A stretch of DNA of 64,000 nucleotides from Azadirachta indica. Lineage: Eukaryota; Streptophyta; Magnoliopsida; Sapindales; Meliaceae. Positions 46,398-58,389 of this stretch are shown here, one piece after another (the stretch's first letter is position 1; each line of letters starts with the position of its first letter). The notes below the pieces were generated by a model. It ran no database searches and was not told where the DNA came from. It worked only from the letters and a program-made list of their open reading frames with translations. The translations under genes were made by a program, and so were the position numbers. The DNA lies in assembly GCA_022749755.1 (NCBI GenBank), contig CM040443.1:15391744-15455743 (forward strand), given 5' to 3'.

Positions 46398-48620
46398 ATG
46401 AGTGTCGACGATGTATCTTATGTATCGAGCATAAAGGGCTACTATACACTATATCTAAGCATGGAACGTGTAAGTGAAGTAGAAGATACAAGGCCACACG
46501 GTAATGAGCATTTTACTACCAGTAAAGATATTGTACCATTATTTAGGTCTTCTAGGGGAAGCAATCACATAAGCGATGCAGTTCTTGCAATCCCAACACA
46601 ATTCCAAAACATTAGCCAACTCCAGTACACTAGTCCAAGGGCTTCAGACCATTTCTCTCCACCAGTACAAAATGTAGAACAACCACCAGTACAGAATATA
46701 GACCCACTTATTGCTGAGCATGATGGTCCTGGCCAAAAAGATGATGCTACCACCCATCGACAAAGGTTTTTCTCCACCTTGCTACAAGGATGTACAACCG
46801 CCCGAGTATTATGCTAGTCAGTCAAACTTCAGCAGCACTAATTTTCCCCCTTAACATGAATGTAGAAATGTCGTTGATGATGAAGAAATTGAGACAACAA
46901 AAGATGTTCGCCCAAGTGGTAATTTCAGAAATAGCTTAAAGACAGCTCTATCATCATCAAATCGATACATCTGGTATTTACCTCCTATTCTACTATCCAT
47001 AACAATGCCAAGTGATGTGCCGTCGACTATTCATGATCAAAGTATTATATACGTGGAACATATTTTCAGTATAAAGCAAGAATTGTAAGACAAAATAGGC
47101 ATAATGACATTGAAAAACCACTTTCAGTTCAGGGTTGTCAAGTCCACCAAGTACTGATTTGAGGCAAAGTGTATTGTCAAAGGCTGTAAATGATGAAATC
47201 TGGTTAACTATATATAACAATGATACCTATACGAGTTACTCCTATGGACATAAGTCATACATATCAAGATGAGCATTTGTAGGATAGGCACCAACAAGTA
47301 ACCACTTGTTTAATTGACTAAATTATCAAAGACAATTTCAAAAGTACCAGTCAGATTTACACCTCAAGGAATATCTAGGACGATATTTATAGTGATTACG
47401 GTTTTCATCTTTCGTGCTCAAAGACTTAGTAGAGCACGGAAACAGCCTTAAGGCTTCTATATAAAGATCTAACAGAATCGTTCAAGGGCCTCCCACTATA
47501 CTGTCATGTGTTAAAAGACAAAAATCTAGATATAGACTCTATGATAGAAATAGACAACGAAGATTAGTTCTTATATTCTTCATACCATTGGGTTCATATA
47601 TTTCAAGGGTTCGCAACACCATCTGACCTGTTATCACCATTGACAATACCTTAGTAAATGTCGAGGGACATTATTTGTGGTAATTGCAATCAATGAAAAT
47701 AATCAAATATATCCTATTGCCTTTAATGTTGCCAATTTAAAGAAAAATGCCTCGTAGGAGTTGTTCTTTTTTAAGCTTCAGGATGCAGTTGGTTCGATGA
47801 AGGATCTGGTATTCATCTTAAATCAACACAAAAGCATCGACAAAGGAATCAACGTAGTGTTTCTAGATGTAATTCATAGGTTTAATGCTTACTATATCTC
47901 CGGGAATGTTAAGGAAAACTATAAAATGCAACGATAGAAGATGACTTCATGTATAGTATGAAGATGATGCATTAGATGGCTGAAAACTACCTAGAAAATG
48001 AAGTAAGCCTTCATAGACGAGCAAGATCACATTTTTCATTTTGGCGGTACGATATATTGACCGCGAACATTGCAGAGAGTATGAATTCCTTGCTTAGACT
48101 TGCTCGGTCTCTCTCTATCATAATACTAGTTGACTCTATAAATCTGTGGTGTAAAGATGGTTCTATGAGCATAGAGAGTTGGCTTCTGTGTGAGATGGAT
48201 TCTTGATTTTATGGGCATAGATAAAAGCTAACAAGTAAATGAAGTTGTCATGTACCATAACTGTGGATCCCATTACGCAGTTTAAATTTGAGGTGAAAGA
48301 CTAGGGGAAGGTTGATGTTGTCAAACTATGAGAGAAAAAGTGCACTTACAGACTGTTTAACCTTTTACACCTCCCATGCACTCATGCTTTTGCTACATGT
48401 AGACTTGTATGACTAGCAATTAACTTCATTTACTTGTCCTTTTGCACCATTATGCACCCGTGCATGCGTACGCTGAGCCTATCTACCTCAATTGGTAATG
48501 ACGCTACTTAGGTGATTCCATCCGAGTTGCGAGAAAGGAACACCAAACCCCTAAGACAATGCATCTCAACTAGTTGACCGAGGAAATAATGGATTTCGTT
48601 AGTCAGAGAATATGTGTTTA
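46398..48620 (+). pseudogene. MURA-type transposase remnant
   Basis: An N-terminal Pro/Gln-rich region (46398-46817) precedes the DNA-binding domain: VEHIFSIKQEL, DKIGIMTLKNHFQFRVVKST, FEAKCIVKGCK (47050-47200). The catalytic core is broken: VIAINENNQIYPIAFNVANL (about 47690), LQDAVGSMKDLVFILNQHKS (about 47780), VFLDVIHRFNAYYISGN (about 47870). Then RRARSHFSFWRYDILTANIA and ESMNSLLRLARSL (47976-48206), and a SWIM zinc finger CTYRLFNLLHLPCTHAFATC near 48340-48400. The catalytic DGTH-type motif reads DNT. Many stops: inactive. Confidence 0.82.
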
Positions 48621-48987
48621 CAAGGAGATGTTTCTAGTGTTAGGGCGTTGGCCATAACTGCATGACATACAAAAATCCAATTTCACTCTATTTGAGTTAG
48701 TGGTAATTGTTTAGTAGTCTGCTTCATAACATTAGTCATTTTTACCTGCTAACTGTAAAAAATAATTAAATTCAATTCAATATGTAATGACATTGGTTTG
48801 TTGACGTGATATTGATTATTTTTTAGGTTAATTTTATTAGTATGTGTTTAATAGCAGCTTAAACTAGTTAATTTTGACTATACAAGTGAATTAAACTAGT
48901 ATGTTGTATTGTGCATAACTGTGAAAGGATAAAAGTTTGCAAATGGCAACTTAAATTTCACTAGTTTTTGGCAAACATATTGCAAAA

Positions 48988-49098
48988 CTCGAAATTGTTT
49001 CGAGCAAGCCAAATCATATGCTTAGCTTAAAACTACATTTTCAAGCATATGTGGCAATTTGCCTTACTTGAAACAATTATTTCAAGCAAGGCAGTGTT
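48988..49098. repeat. Palindromic CTYGAAA..TTTCRAG motifs, right flank
   Basis: 48988-49006 (CTCGAAATTGTTTCGAGCA) and 49077-49098 (CTTGAAACAATTATTTCAAG plus CA). Same design as the cluster at 37774-37952. Confidence 0.75.
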
Positions 49099-49249
49099 GT
49101 TGTAGTTTGCACGATGATCAATTTCAAACAAGTTAATTGTTGAATTCTAATTCAAATGAATTCAATAATTTCAACTTATCTTAATTTAATTAGATAAAAG
49201 CAATTTCATTTCTATTCACTTAATTCAATTTTGTCAATTTTCAATTAGC

Positions 49250-49880
49250 ATATTTGCTCACCCTAAACAATTGTGTAATGATTATCTTAACTAATTCAAT
49301 TAGTAAAACAATTACGTCATTTTTAATCCTCTCTAGAGTCAGTGTAATAGTCTTACACTCAATGGATGCCCCCGATGTATCTAGCTACTATAGCAAACAG
49401 GCATACAAGCCAACTAAGGCAGGTGTGCATGGTTGCATCTTATATCCTACCCCATACCATAGCCTCGGCCTCTCATTAACCCACTTTCACAATTTAAAAT
49501 GGATTAGTGTATGGGCTTCATAATGCCTAGCCCCTTTTATATATTCGATCAAATTAGCTTACTGATCCAGGGGTGGTATAAAAAGGATGCGCATACTTAC
49601 TCCTCGACATCCTTGTCTTGAAATGTTAAAAAAGGGGAACAAGTTAATTGTGAAATCTAGAGAAAATTGGGCAAACTTTCACCTATAATATAGGCATTCT
49701 AAAAGATTTACAACCTGCATATAAATACAATGCACTTCATATATACCTTAAATGGGGCCTTCGACACCCTCTAAATAATCCAAACCACCACAACATAATA
49801 AGTTAATAAAAAAGTTACATGCCTCAAGCACCCTTCACAATAGTAATGAAGCAAATTAAATTAAATTTAATGCAAAATGG
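49250..49880 (-). pseudogene. Fragment of MULE second gene region (no protease motif)
   Basis: Collinear by eye with 59200-59760, which lies between the Ulp1 and DUF1985 blocks of MULE copy 2. No protein motif can be read here; the plus-strand open frame 49254-49523 is not a recognised protein. Confidence 0.45.
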
Positions 49881-49899
49881 ATGCTATAATCAAGATGCA

Positions 49900-52074
49900 A
49901 TCATACTTGACTCGTAGGTTGATGCCGTGAGTAGATTAGTCCATAAACTTCGTCTATGAAGCTCGTTAAGGCATCTCACAAAATCCATAGTCAGATGTTC
50001 CCATTTCCATTCAGCCACTAGAAGAGGTTGGAGTAACTCTGCTAGTTTCTAATGTTTTGCTTTCACTTGTTGGCATGTCAAACACTTAGCCATAAATTCC
50101 CACACATCTCTCTTCATCCCATTCCACCAAAAATATCCACGTAGGTTTTAGTACATCTTTGTACTACCAAGATGTATGGTAAATTTAGACTTATAAGCCT
50201 TGCTAAGTACATCTTTTCTAAGTAACTCCTATGATAGTATAAAAAGTCTACTAGTAAACTTTAAACCACCGCACAAATCTATAGGCTACCCCTCTATGGC
50301 CTCATCATTCTCTAACTTGGCTCGTACTGACTTAACTTTAGAATCACTTTGTTGACCAGTAATCACCTTTTGAAGAATGGTAGGTTGGACTACCAGGTTG
50401 AATAAGAAAAGTTGGCTTTCTGATTCATTAATCTTTAAATCAAAATCCTCTAAATCATTACACATTTTCTACCTACGACAAGAAAATATTGCCAACATGC
50501 CCTGAGATTTCCTACTCAAAGCATCTGCTACCACATTAGCCTTATTGGGATGATAATGCAAGGTGAAATCATAATTTTCTAGGTACTCCATCCACCTTAT
50601 CAACCTTAAGTTAAGATCTTTCGGGGTAAAAAGATATCGAAGACTTTTATGTTCTGAAAATATTTCAAATTTCTCACGTACAAATAATGTCTCTATATCT
50701 TTAATGCAGTAAGTTCTAAGTCATGCGTAGGATAGTTATGCTTACGGGCCTTCAATTGGCGTGAACTATATTCCATCACTCTCCCCGACTACATCAAAAC
50801 ACAAATAAGACCCACATGTGAAGCATCACAATAAACTGTGTATCCTACATCTCGCTCAGAAATAACAAAAACTGGGGCTAAAGTCAAATAATTTTTCAAC
50901 TCTATAAAGGCTTGCTCACATTTATCGTTCTACTTAAATTTCATCTTTTTCTAGTTAATTGTGTCAAAGGTGCTGCTATTCGAGAAAAACCTTTCACAAA
51001 CTATAGTAATATTCTGCTAAGCTTAAGAAACTTCTAATCTATAACACATTTTTTGGCATATTCCAGCTAAGCATTGCCTCTACCTTAGCAGAATCTATAG
51101 AAATACCTTTATTTGACACCACATGTCCAAGAAATTTAACCTCAGTCATCCATAACTCACATTTACTCCATTTTGCATATAAATGGTGCTCCCTCAACAC
51201 TTCTAAAGTAATGCGCAAGTGTTGCTCATGCTCCTCCTCAGACTTAGAATATATTAAAATATCGTAAACAAACACTACACAAACTGATCAAGGTAGGGAT
51301 GAAAAATTCTATGCATCATATTCATAAATGCTGCTAGAGCAATGGTTAAACCAAATGGCATCATTACGAACTCAAAATGTCCATACCTAGTATGGAAAGC
51401 CATTTTTGGGATATCTTCATCTCTAACTCTTAACTGGTGGTAAGCAGATCGAAAATAGATCTTCTAGAAGTATCTAAAACCACGCAGCTAATCAAACAAG
51501 CCATTAATTTTAAGTAAAAGATATTTGTTCTTCACTGTCACCCTAGTTTAATTGTCTGTAGTCCACACATAACCTCAAACTCCCGTCATTCTTTTTAACA
51601 AATAAAATCGGTGCTCCCGAAGGAGAAGTATTGATCAAATGAACCCTTTATCTAGTAACTTCTACAACTAAATCTTTAACTCTTATAGTTCAGCTAGTGC
51701 CTTCTATTAGGGGTTACTGAAATTGGTGAGGTACCAGAATATATCTCAATCGTAAAATGTATTTCTCTCTTAGCGGATAATTCGGGTAAATCATTAGGAA
51801 ATACATTTTGAAACTCGTCAATTACTGTAACAGTTAGAGTTACAAAATCATCAGCATCATAACTCATGACACTCGCCACCCGTCCTAAATAATTTTTTTG
51901 TTCATTATACCTAAAATAGGTGCAATGATGATTGGTCCCTCTACTTCCAACAATATGAAATCTTTCACCATTAGGAAAATTAATAGTTACCCTTTTTCTT
52001 TGAAAATCTATAATGGCATGGAAAGATGACAACCAATCCATATCTAGTATCACATCATAATACACCATTTTCAT
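49900..52074 (-). pseudogene. pol of chromovirus-type element (RT, RNase H, partial integrase)
   Basis: The protease C-terminal half (DVILDMDWLSSFHAIIDFQR, 52074-51694) runs into RT (51640-51000). The RT metal-binding motif, normally FVDD/FIDD, reads FVYDILIYSK (51275-51240), losing one catalytic Asp. Then YAKWSKCELWMTEVKFLGHV, RNase H scraps, and the integrase zinc-binding region (about 50200-49940: TIHLGSTKMY, CLTCQQVKAKH) and core start KWEHLTMDFVRCL. Truncated at about 49900. Confidence 0.85.
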
Positions 52075-52106
52075 AACAATTAATCCAAATGTGACTTTAC
52101 AACCAC

Positions 52107-53494
52107 CTACACAATTTCACAATCATGACACATCCAATCCAGATTTATTCCACCTCCAACAAGTGTCTGAACTGATAGCTTATGTTCTAAAGGTTCAGTC
52201 TCTATACCCAAAGAAGATATAAGTTCTGTTGAAATAAAGGAATGCGTAGCACCAGAATCAAATAATATTCTAGACCAAGTATTGCATAAAAGAAAAATAC
52301 CTTCTACTATAGCATGATCTAGTCGATCCACATTCTGAGTGATAGCATAAGCCCTATCCTGAACTTTACGTCTTCCTCGCCCTTGTGACACTTGGGATCT
52401 TTGAGGCAATTGCTTATGACTTCTTTGTTGTGGCTGCCTATCATGCTAATTTTGTTGTGCTACTGACTGAGTATTCCCCTAATGTGAGCTAGTTATTTGA
52501 CTCGGTGGCTGCATCAAATATGGACACTAGTTTCAATAATGGCTACATTCTCCATATTCAAAAACACACACTAAAGGTATACGGGACCTCTGGTCATCTT
52601 GGGTGCTTCCCTGAACAGATCTGATTGTTTGGCCTTATGTCTGCCTTAAACGCGAACATATATTTCAGTGGTGACCTTGTTACCCATACTCAAAACACAC
52701 ACCTAGTATCTTACGGGGGCCTCATTTATTATGGATTGGAGACTCACTTTTCATTTGTCTCTTCTCTCCCCACCTAGGAAGCTTCTAGTTAGAACTTCTA
52801 TTTTTTTATTCCACTATTTGCTTGATCTCTTCCTTATCTTGTTTTATCATTAAACTTCATTCAACCACTTCTGAATAATTCCGAAGGTTCAACACTATAA
52901 GTTTGTGTCAAAGCGACAGCCTTAAACCTTTCACAAACTTCTTAGTCTTGTCTTTCTCCTTCGAAATCATTGAAGTTACAAATTGGCCTAGTGTTTCAAA
53001 CCTTACCTCGTATTGTGCCACTGACATATTTTCCTAAGTTAGATGAATAAATTCATCTAACATGGCATCACGAAATACCTCAGGAAAATATTTACCTATA
53101 AAGATTTCTTTGAAAGCATCCCACGTCCATTCTTTCTTCTGCTTTGTAATCTTAACAGTATTCTACCAATGATTTGCTTGCTCAGTCAATTGAAATGCTG
53201 TAAGTTTAATTCCAAATCTTTTTGGTTGCTTGCATAGCTCCATAATTCGATTAATTTGTTCCGCTCATTCCTCAGCAATTAATGGACTAGACTTTTCGTT
53301 AAAGTTAGAGGATTGAGTTTCTTAAATTCACTCAACGTTGACATATTCTAACCTCCATTACCATTACTCTGGTTTTGTGAATTATTGGTGATCCCGTAAA
53401 GAGCAATAACAAATTCTCTCATCATTTGGCGAAATTCATCAAATGCATCCTCTCTTTATGAAGAGGATACCTTTGTTTCTTTATTATTAGACAT
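52107..53494 (-). pseudogene. gag and protease N-terminus of chromovirus-type element
   Basis: Gag starts at 53494 (MSNNKETKVSSS), then EDAFDEFRQMMREFVIALYG and LSEFKKLNPLTLT, with the capsid region broken by many stops (53300-52850). The open segment 52409-52107 carries a basic QGRGRRKVQDRAYAIT linker and the aspartic-protease active site ILFDSGATHSFISTELISSL, which is intact. Confidence 0.8.
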
Positions 53495-54337
53495 ATTGAA
53501 ACAATAAATTTCATGTCACAACAGTCAAAGTAAAGCAGCACAAAATGAATAAGTCTCTATAACACAAGTAAAACAAAAGTCATTTGTACATTGATTATAT
53601 AAGATTATAATTATTTACAACAAAACCAATAAAGGGTACTCAAAGGATAACAAAACTTAAGTTACCCTATATAAGTATATACAAAAACACTATATACGCA
53701 CAAAAGGTTAGTTATTATCTAGTTTGTCCTTCCTATGCCAACTCACCACCACTTTGCATAAGTGTCTTCAATAATAACAAGTTCAAAAGGTTTATCCATC
53801 CTAACAAGAAAAGGATCTAATATTACTGATATCTTTTCACTAGTCTCACTCGTACTTTTCTCACCCTTGAGACTTGCCTCACTAGCTAAACTTTCTTTTA
53901 ACTTCTTCATCCAATGCCTTTCAATCCTACAAATATTTAGAAATCTTTAGTATAGTACAAACGTCGTGTTATGAGTTTATTCTAATTCACTCCTTTACCG
54001 TAAACCTTTAAACCCATTAATGCCTCATTCATTACATCTTCAAGTGTACACGGACCTGGATTAGTATCTGAATAACGTATAATAGCCCCCGCAATTTCTC
54101 TCTCATCCTATTCACATACATCTTTTACAAGTCCTTCACGAGAACACCGCCTAGAGCACACTGTTCATTTTTATTCACACAGGTCTATCTCTCGTACTTG
54201 GTCCTCTACATACTATAAGATCAAATATATTAAAATTAAAAATTCATATAGAATAATAAAGTACAGGTAACAATAGGTTAAGATATCTCTAAACTTGCCC
54301 TCTATCATAAGAGATGTTTATAGAATCCTAACTTTAA
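53495..54337. other. Leader of chromovirus-type element, no gene
   Basis: Between primer site and gag. No coding domain; the open frame 53762-53950 is unsupported. Confidence 0.5.
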
Positions 54338-54349
54338 ACTCTAATACCA
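54338..54349 (-). other. Primer-binding site, tRNA-iMet-like
   Basis: Minus strand reads TGGTATTAGAGT, close to the initiator-Met primer site (TGGTATCAGAGC). It marks the inner end of the 5' LTR. Confidence 0.65.
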
Positions 54350-54353
54350 ACTT

Positions 54354-55430
54354 TGTAATATTCGTAATTCTAAGAAATTTTGATAAAATTTTTGCTATAA
54401 TATAGTGTACGTCAAATATGTAATCCTATAAGTTTTAAAATTTTACTCTAAACACTTCCAATAAAATTAAACACCAACTGCTTCATTTCATTAATTAACA
54501 AAATATAATCAGTTCCATGATTTTTAACATCCAAATACAAGCATAGAAATTACATCAAAACTATACATTGCAAAATCCTGCTTCTATAATTACACATAGT
54601 TTCAAAAGCAGCAAAATCTTAATTCTGAAGTATCTTTTGTCTTCTAGTTACAAATTTCTAGCATTGCTTAAACTTGAAAAGTAGAGATAAACTAATGTGC
54701 AATAGATATTTATATACAAAGGTAGTTTTAAAATTTATAATAAATAAATTTGAACATAAAAATACTTCTTAATTTCTAACAAAGAGTATGGAAGAATATT
54801 AAATCAAAATTTCAATTTTAATATTCATATAAATAACGTAAAATACTTAATTTCATAAAAAAAAAATTTCATAAATTTTGTGCTTGCATACTTTACAGGC
54901 ATTGTTCCGAAAGACTTCCGTTCGAAAAATTGGCCATACGTACTTTAGGGGCATTATTTTCAGAGATCGTCATCCCATCAAAAACAATTTTTAAGGGCAT
55001 TATTTTCAGGAACTGTCACCCCAACAGAAATGACCTTTAAGGACATTATTCACAAGGAGCATTGCCCCAAACATCGATGCCATCACATTCTCAATTATCA
55101 ATTCATTTCACAAGATTTTCATACAAACCATGTACTTATAAAAATACAACACGTATTGATACAATTTTCTCACTATCTTTGTAAATTTAACATTCCTATG
55201 AAAATTACTATTTAAAACCGATTTGAAAAATAATTAATTGGATCAACATGTGCTGATTTAAAAATTTCATGCATATTTATCAAAACATTAATTGTAATTA
55301 AATATCTTACTTTTCAGTTTTAAAAAAAAAATCCACCAAATGCATATAAATAATTATCTAACATACGCGTAATAATTTTTTTGCCTCTGTTGGTTTGTCC
55401 TTCTCCTCCCAATGACCTCCTAATACCAAT
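54354..55430 (-). repeat. Probable 5' LTR region of chromovirus-type element
   Basis: Placed by its position just outside the primer site; no second LTR copy exists here for comparison. The right border is uncertain. A second TTGGTATTAGGAGG motif at about 55424-55437 (minus strand) complicates the border. Confidence 0.4.
54891..55080. repeat. Tandem units of about 47-52 bp in the LTR
   Basis: Four imperfect units containing GGGGCATTATTTTCAG or GGCATTGTTCCGAAA blocks, starting near 54891, 54944, 54991 and 55038. Tandem repeats of this kind are common in gypsy LTRs. Confidence 0.7.
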
Positions 55431-56090
55431 TTAACAAATAATAATGAATGATGATCCAAAAATTCAAATTTAGTTACCTAAAATGTATATAGATATATGT
55501 ATACATATATATATATTTAAACATATTTCTATATATTAACTGTTTAATTTTTTACAATTAAATGAAATAATATACTAATCTTTAAAATTAAAATTAATCA
55601 TCTAAAATATATAATTCAAACCAAATCTCCTTCCTTTTTCTTTTATCTCCTTCCTGATTTTGTTTCCTGCCCTTAGTGTCCAATTGCAAAAGCAAAGGTT
55701 ATATATATATATATATATATAAAAGTTTACACCGCCATAAAACATTCCTTTATATATATATATATATATATATTACAACACCTACTATGTACACATGCTG
55801 CCCAATGGTAATATCTCTAAATCAGTTAAAATGAAATGACACCTAACCTTCTAAATTTCAATCAAATCCTTCAACTTCTCTTTTTATACCTTTCACCCAT
55901 AACAAAACTTATGTTATCCAATAATTTATTCTTTTGAAATCATAACATATTCATCCTAATAAAATCTCTTGAAAAATAAAAATAAAAAAAAATATATCTA
56001 CCTTATAAATTCTAAACTTTTATATTCTTATATGATATAAAATCAATATAACCAACATATGTATTCTGTTTAAAATAAGAATCCGAAACA
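55431..56090. other. AT-rich spacer with two (TA)n microsatellites
   Basis: TA runs at about 55699-55721 and 55750-55772. No gene seen. Confidence 0.7.
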
Positions 56091-56100
56091 TTACAAAAGT

Positions 56101-56550
56101 AACCCAATGACAGCTCCATCATCATCAAATCGATATATTCGATTTTTGCTTCCAGTTCCATCGCCCACATCATTTGTCGATTGTGCTTCATCAAGTAACC
56201 ATGAAGCGCACATATGTATGGGCCATATTTTCAAAATAAAACAAGAATTGTGAGACAAACTAGGTTTGATGGCATCGAAGAACCGCTTTCAATTTAAAGT
56301 CTACACATTATCCACCTAGCGATTTGAAGCGAAATGCATTGTGGAGGGTTATAAAAGGTGAATTCAAGCAATTAAAAATGAAACGATGCCTATTTTCAAG
56401 TTACCCTCATGGATACAGGACACAGTTGACAAAATGACAAGTTAAAAGATGGATACTGACAAGCCACTGCTCAATTAATCGAGCAAATTATCAACGACAA
56501 GTTCAAAGATGCTAGTCAAGTTTACACATTGAGGAATATCCAGTATCGAG
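56101..56550 (+). pseudogene. MURA transposase fragment, interrupted by solo LTR
   Basis: Matches 46930-47390 of copy 1: SSSNRYIRFLLPVP, GHIFKIKQEL, DKLGLMASKNRFQFKV, FEAKCIVEGYKR, then IEQIINDKFKDASQVYTLRN ending at the solo LTR. The catalytic core and SWIM finger are missing beyond the LTR, so the gene was already deleted or was cut later. Confidence 0.75.
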
Positions 56551-57953
56551 TGATGAATATTTAAAAGTGTAGGTTTATCAAGAGAAATATTATGATTTAC
56601 ACTTAATAATGTCTTTCTATTCCCCAATAATGAAGCATATTCTTTTATATTGAATTGTAAAACATTAATTAGACTAAATAGTCAGTTTTGCACAGGTTTC
56701 GTATAATGAGCATATCTTTCAATCCAAAACATCAATTGATACGATTCTTGGGCTGGACAAACATAAACTCATCATTTCACAACTTTGTAAGTCAAAGGTT
56801 GGACTAGTTCGAGCAATTAATAGGGCAAAATTGGGCTTCAATAAACTCATGCGCATCTTTGAACTAGCCCAACATGCTTCTGTATTTGGGCCGTATCCCC
56901 CTAAATACGTAACAAAAAATTATATAGTTAGGGGATCTAGAAAGCTGAGAAACGAATTTAAATCATTTATATTTTGCACATTCTCAAATTTTAACAATTC
57001 GGCTACCAAAAAGAGCTATCATTCTAAAAGGGCGGTGGAGAAATGTGACTTGAACATTTCTGCCTATGTTTAACACAACTCACGTTCTAAAACAGTAATA
57101 AGGGTGAGATATAGACCATTAGAAAGATGAGTCATCCATCTACAACTTTGAAGAAGGATGTTTTATGAAATTCTGTGGTTTTTATGGTCAAAAATATGTT
57201 ACAAGTTGGTAGAACGTGATTAATTAGAAATTGACAAATTATGTTCACACATGTGAAATGTCTTTTATTTTACCTATATAAAGGAAGATGTGGAAGTGAG
57301 GAGGGAGATAATTTTTTCAACATTTTTGTTTTCTTTTTTTATAATTTGAACTTCAATTAAATAATGTCTTTCTAAATTAGAAATTAGGGCTAAAAGTGTA
57401 GTTTTGCTGATTTTATAGCATTGTTCTTTTATCATTCTAAGTTGTGCTCAATGCAAAATCTTTTCAATTGAGTGAATTATATTTCTTAAAAGTGTTTTGG
57501 TTTGTTAAGAGGCTTGATTCATTGTTAACAAAAAGTACACTGAATACTTGCATATTTTCTACAAACCAAGAATAAGGTATGTTATATTTTTCACAAATAA
57601 ATTGAATGATTAATATTTTATTTTATTACCTTTTCTTAAAAGAGGTATTGTCATGTATTTTAATATATTTATCTTCCGATTAAGATTATCTATTAAGTAA
57701 TTCTTAATTGAGTTTAAAAAGATGAGTAAAGAATGATTTTTATAATTATTAACAAAATGAATCCTTAATGCCTAATAATTAATCATATTAAATTTACATT
57801 CAACAAGTAACAAATTCATTTTATTTCATCATATTTGGACATTGGATCTGTGGACCTTATATAACATATTTCCTATGGACCGACACTCGGACTTCTGAAC
57901 TTTATTACTTAAGACAACCTATATTTGGGAGTTACAACATTTAAGTTGTAGCA
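56551..57953 (+). mobile_element. Family A solo LTR with perfect target duplication
   Basis: One LTR (start TGATGAATATTTAAAAGTG, end CATTTAAGTTGTAGCA) flanked by TCGAG on both sides (56546-56550 and 57954-57958). No primer site or internal sequence. This is the product expected from LTR-LTR recombination of a full element. Confidence 0.95.
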
Positions 57954-58389
57954 TCGAGCAAGCTAGTATTTTATATATATATATATGGTTTTTTATTATT
58001 ATTTACATCTATATTGTCATATATTTATGATACTTTTCAAAAACTTATGGTTGCCATATTTTTTTTCCCCTTTTCCTTAAAAGGATTCGAATTCAATGAC
58101 ATTATGTAATCTAAAGCGATCTATATGTTACCATAATCGACTAAGTATTTGTTAAACTTGTACAATGTATACTTAAGTGATTAAAATTATGAAAGTGTGT
58201 GCATTAGTTAATGTTGTTATATAAGCTAGTTATATGTATACTTCAATTTGTTGATTGCATATACTAGGCACTCGTTTTACGAATCGAAATCAATTCAACG
58301 ATCATGGTTGGAAATTACAGACATGCGCAAGTACTGACTAATTACATAATGCTTGTTTATAATAATAAAAATGTATTATACATGTAACA
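57954..58389. other. MULE interior, no gene seen
   Basis: AT-rich. It lies between the broken MURA and the end of the Ulp1-like gene. A short TA run at about 57971-57986. Confidence 0.45.

Larger units (their letters stand above)
46131..49880 (+). mobile_element. MULE remnant (copy 1)
   Basis: Holds a decayed MURA-type transposase (46398-48620), palindromic flank motifs (48988-49098) and, from about 49250, sequence collinear with 59200-59760 of the second MULE (shared GCATCTTATATCCTRCCCC and GCCTCGGCCT). The left part of the element is probably 37700-38046, on the other side of the family A insertion. The Ulp1-like gene that copy 2 carries is mostly missing. The right end is cut by the chromovirus-type element. 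Terminal inverted repeats were not found. Confidence 0.65.
49881..55430 (-). mobile_element. Chromovirus-type Ty3/gypsy retrotransposon, truncated
   Basis: Order on the minus strand from the right: LTR-like region (55430-54354), primer site (54349-54338), gag (from 53494), protease, RT, RNase H, integrase zinc finger and start of the core (to about 49900), where it stops abruptly. No 3' LTR is present. Protein style (ILFDSGATHSFIS, KSEEEHEQHLRITLEVLREH, RDVWEFMAKCLTCQQVKA) is that of plant chromoviruses such as Tekay/Reina types. Stops are frequent and the RT active site is mutated. Confidence 0.82.

Noticed and set aside
46565..46777. 70-codon minus-strand ORF
   Set aside because: Shadow of the N-terminal region of the MURA remnant.
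55699..55772. Origin of replication or regulatory AT element
   Set aside because: Simple (TA)n microsatellites without further support.
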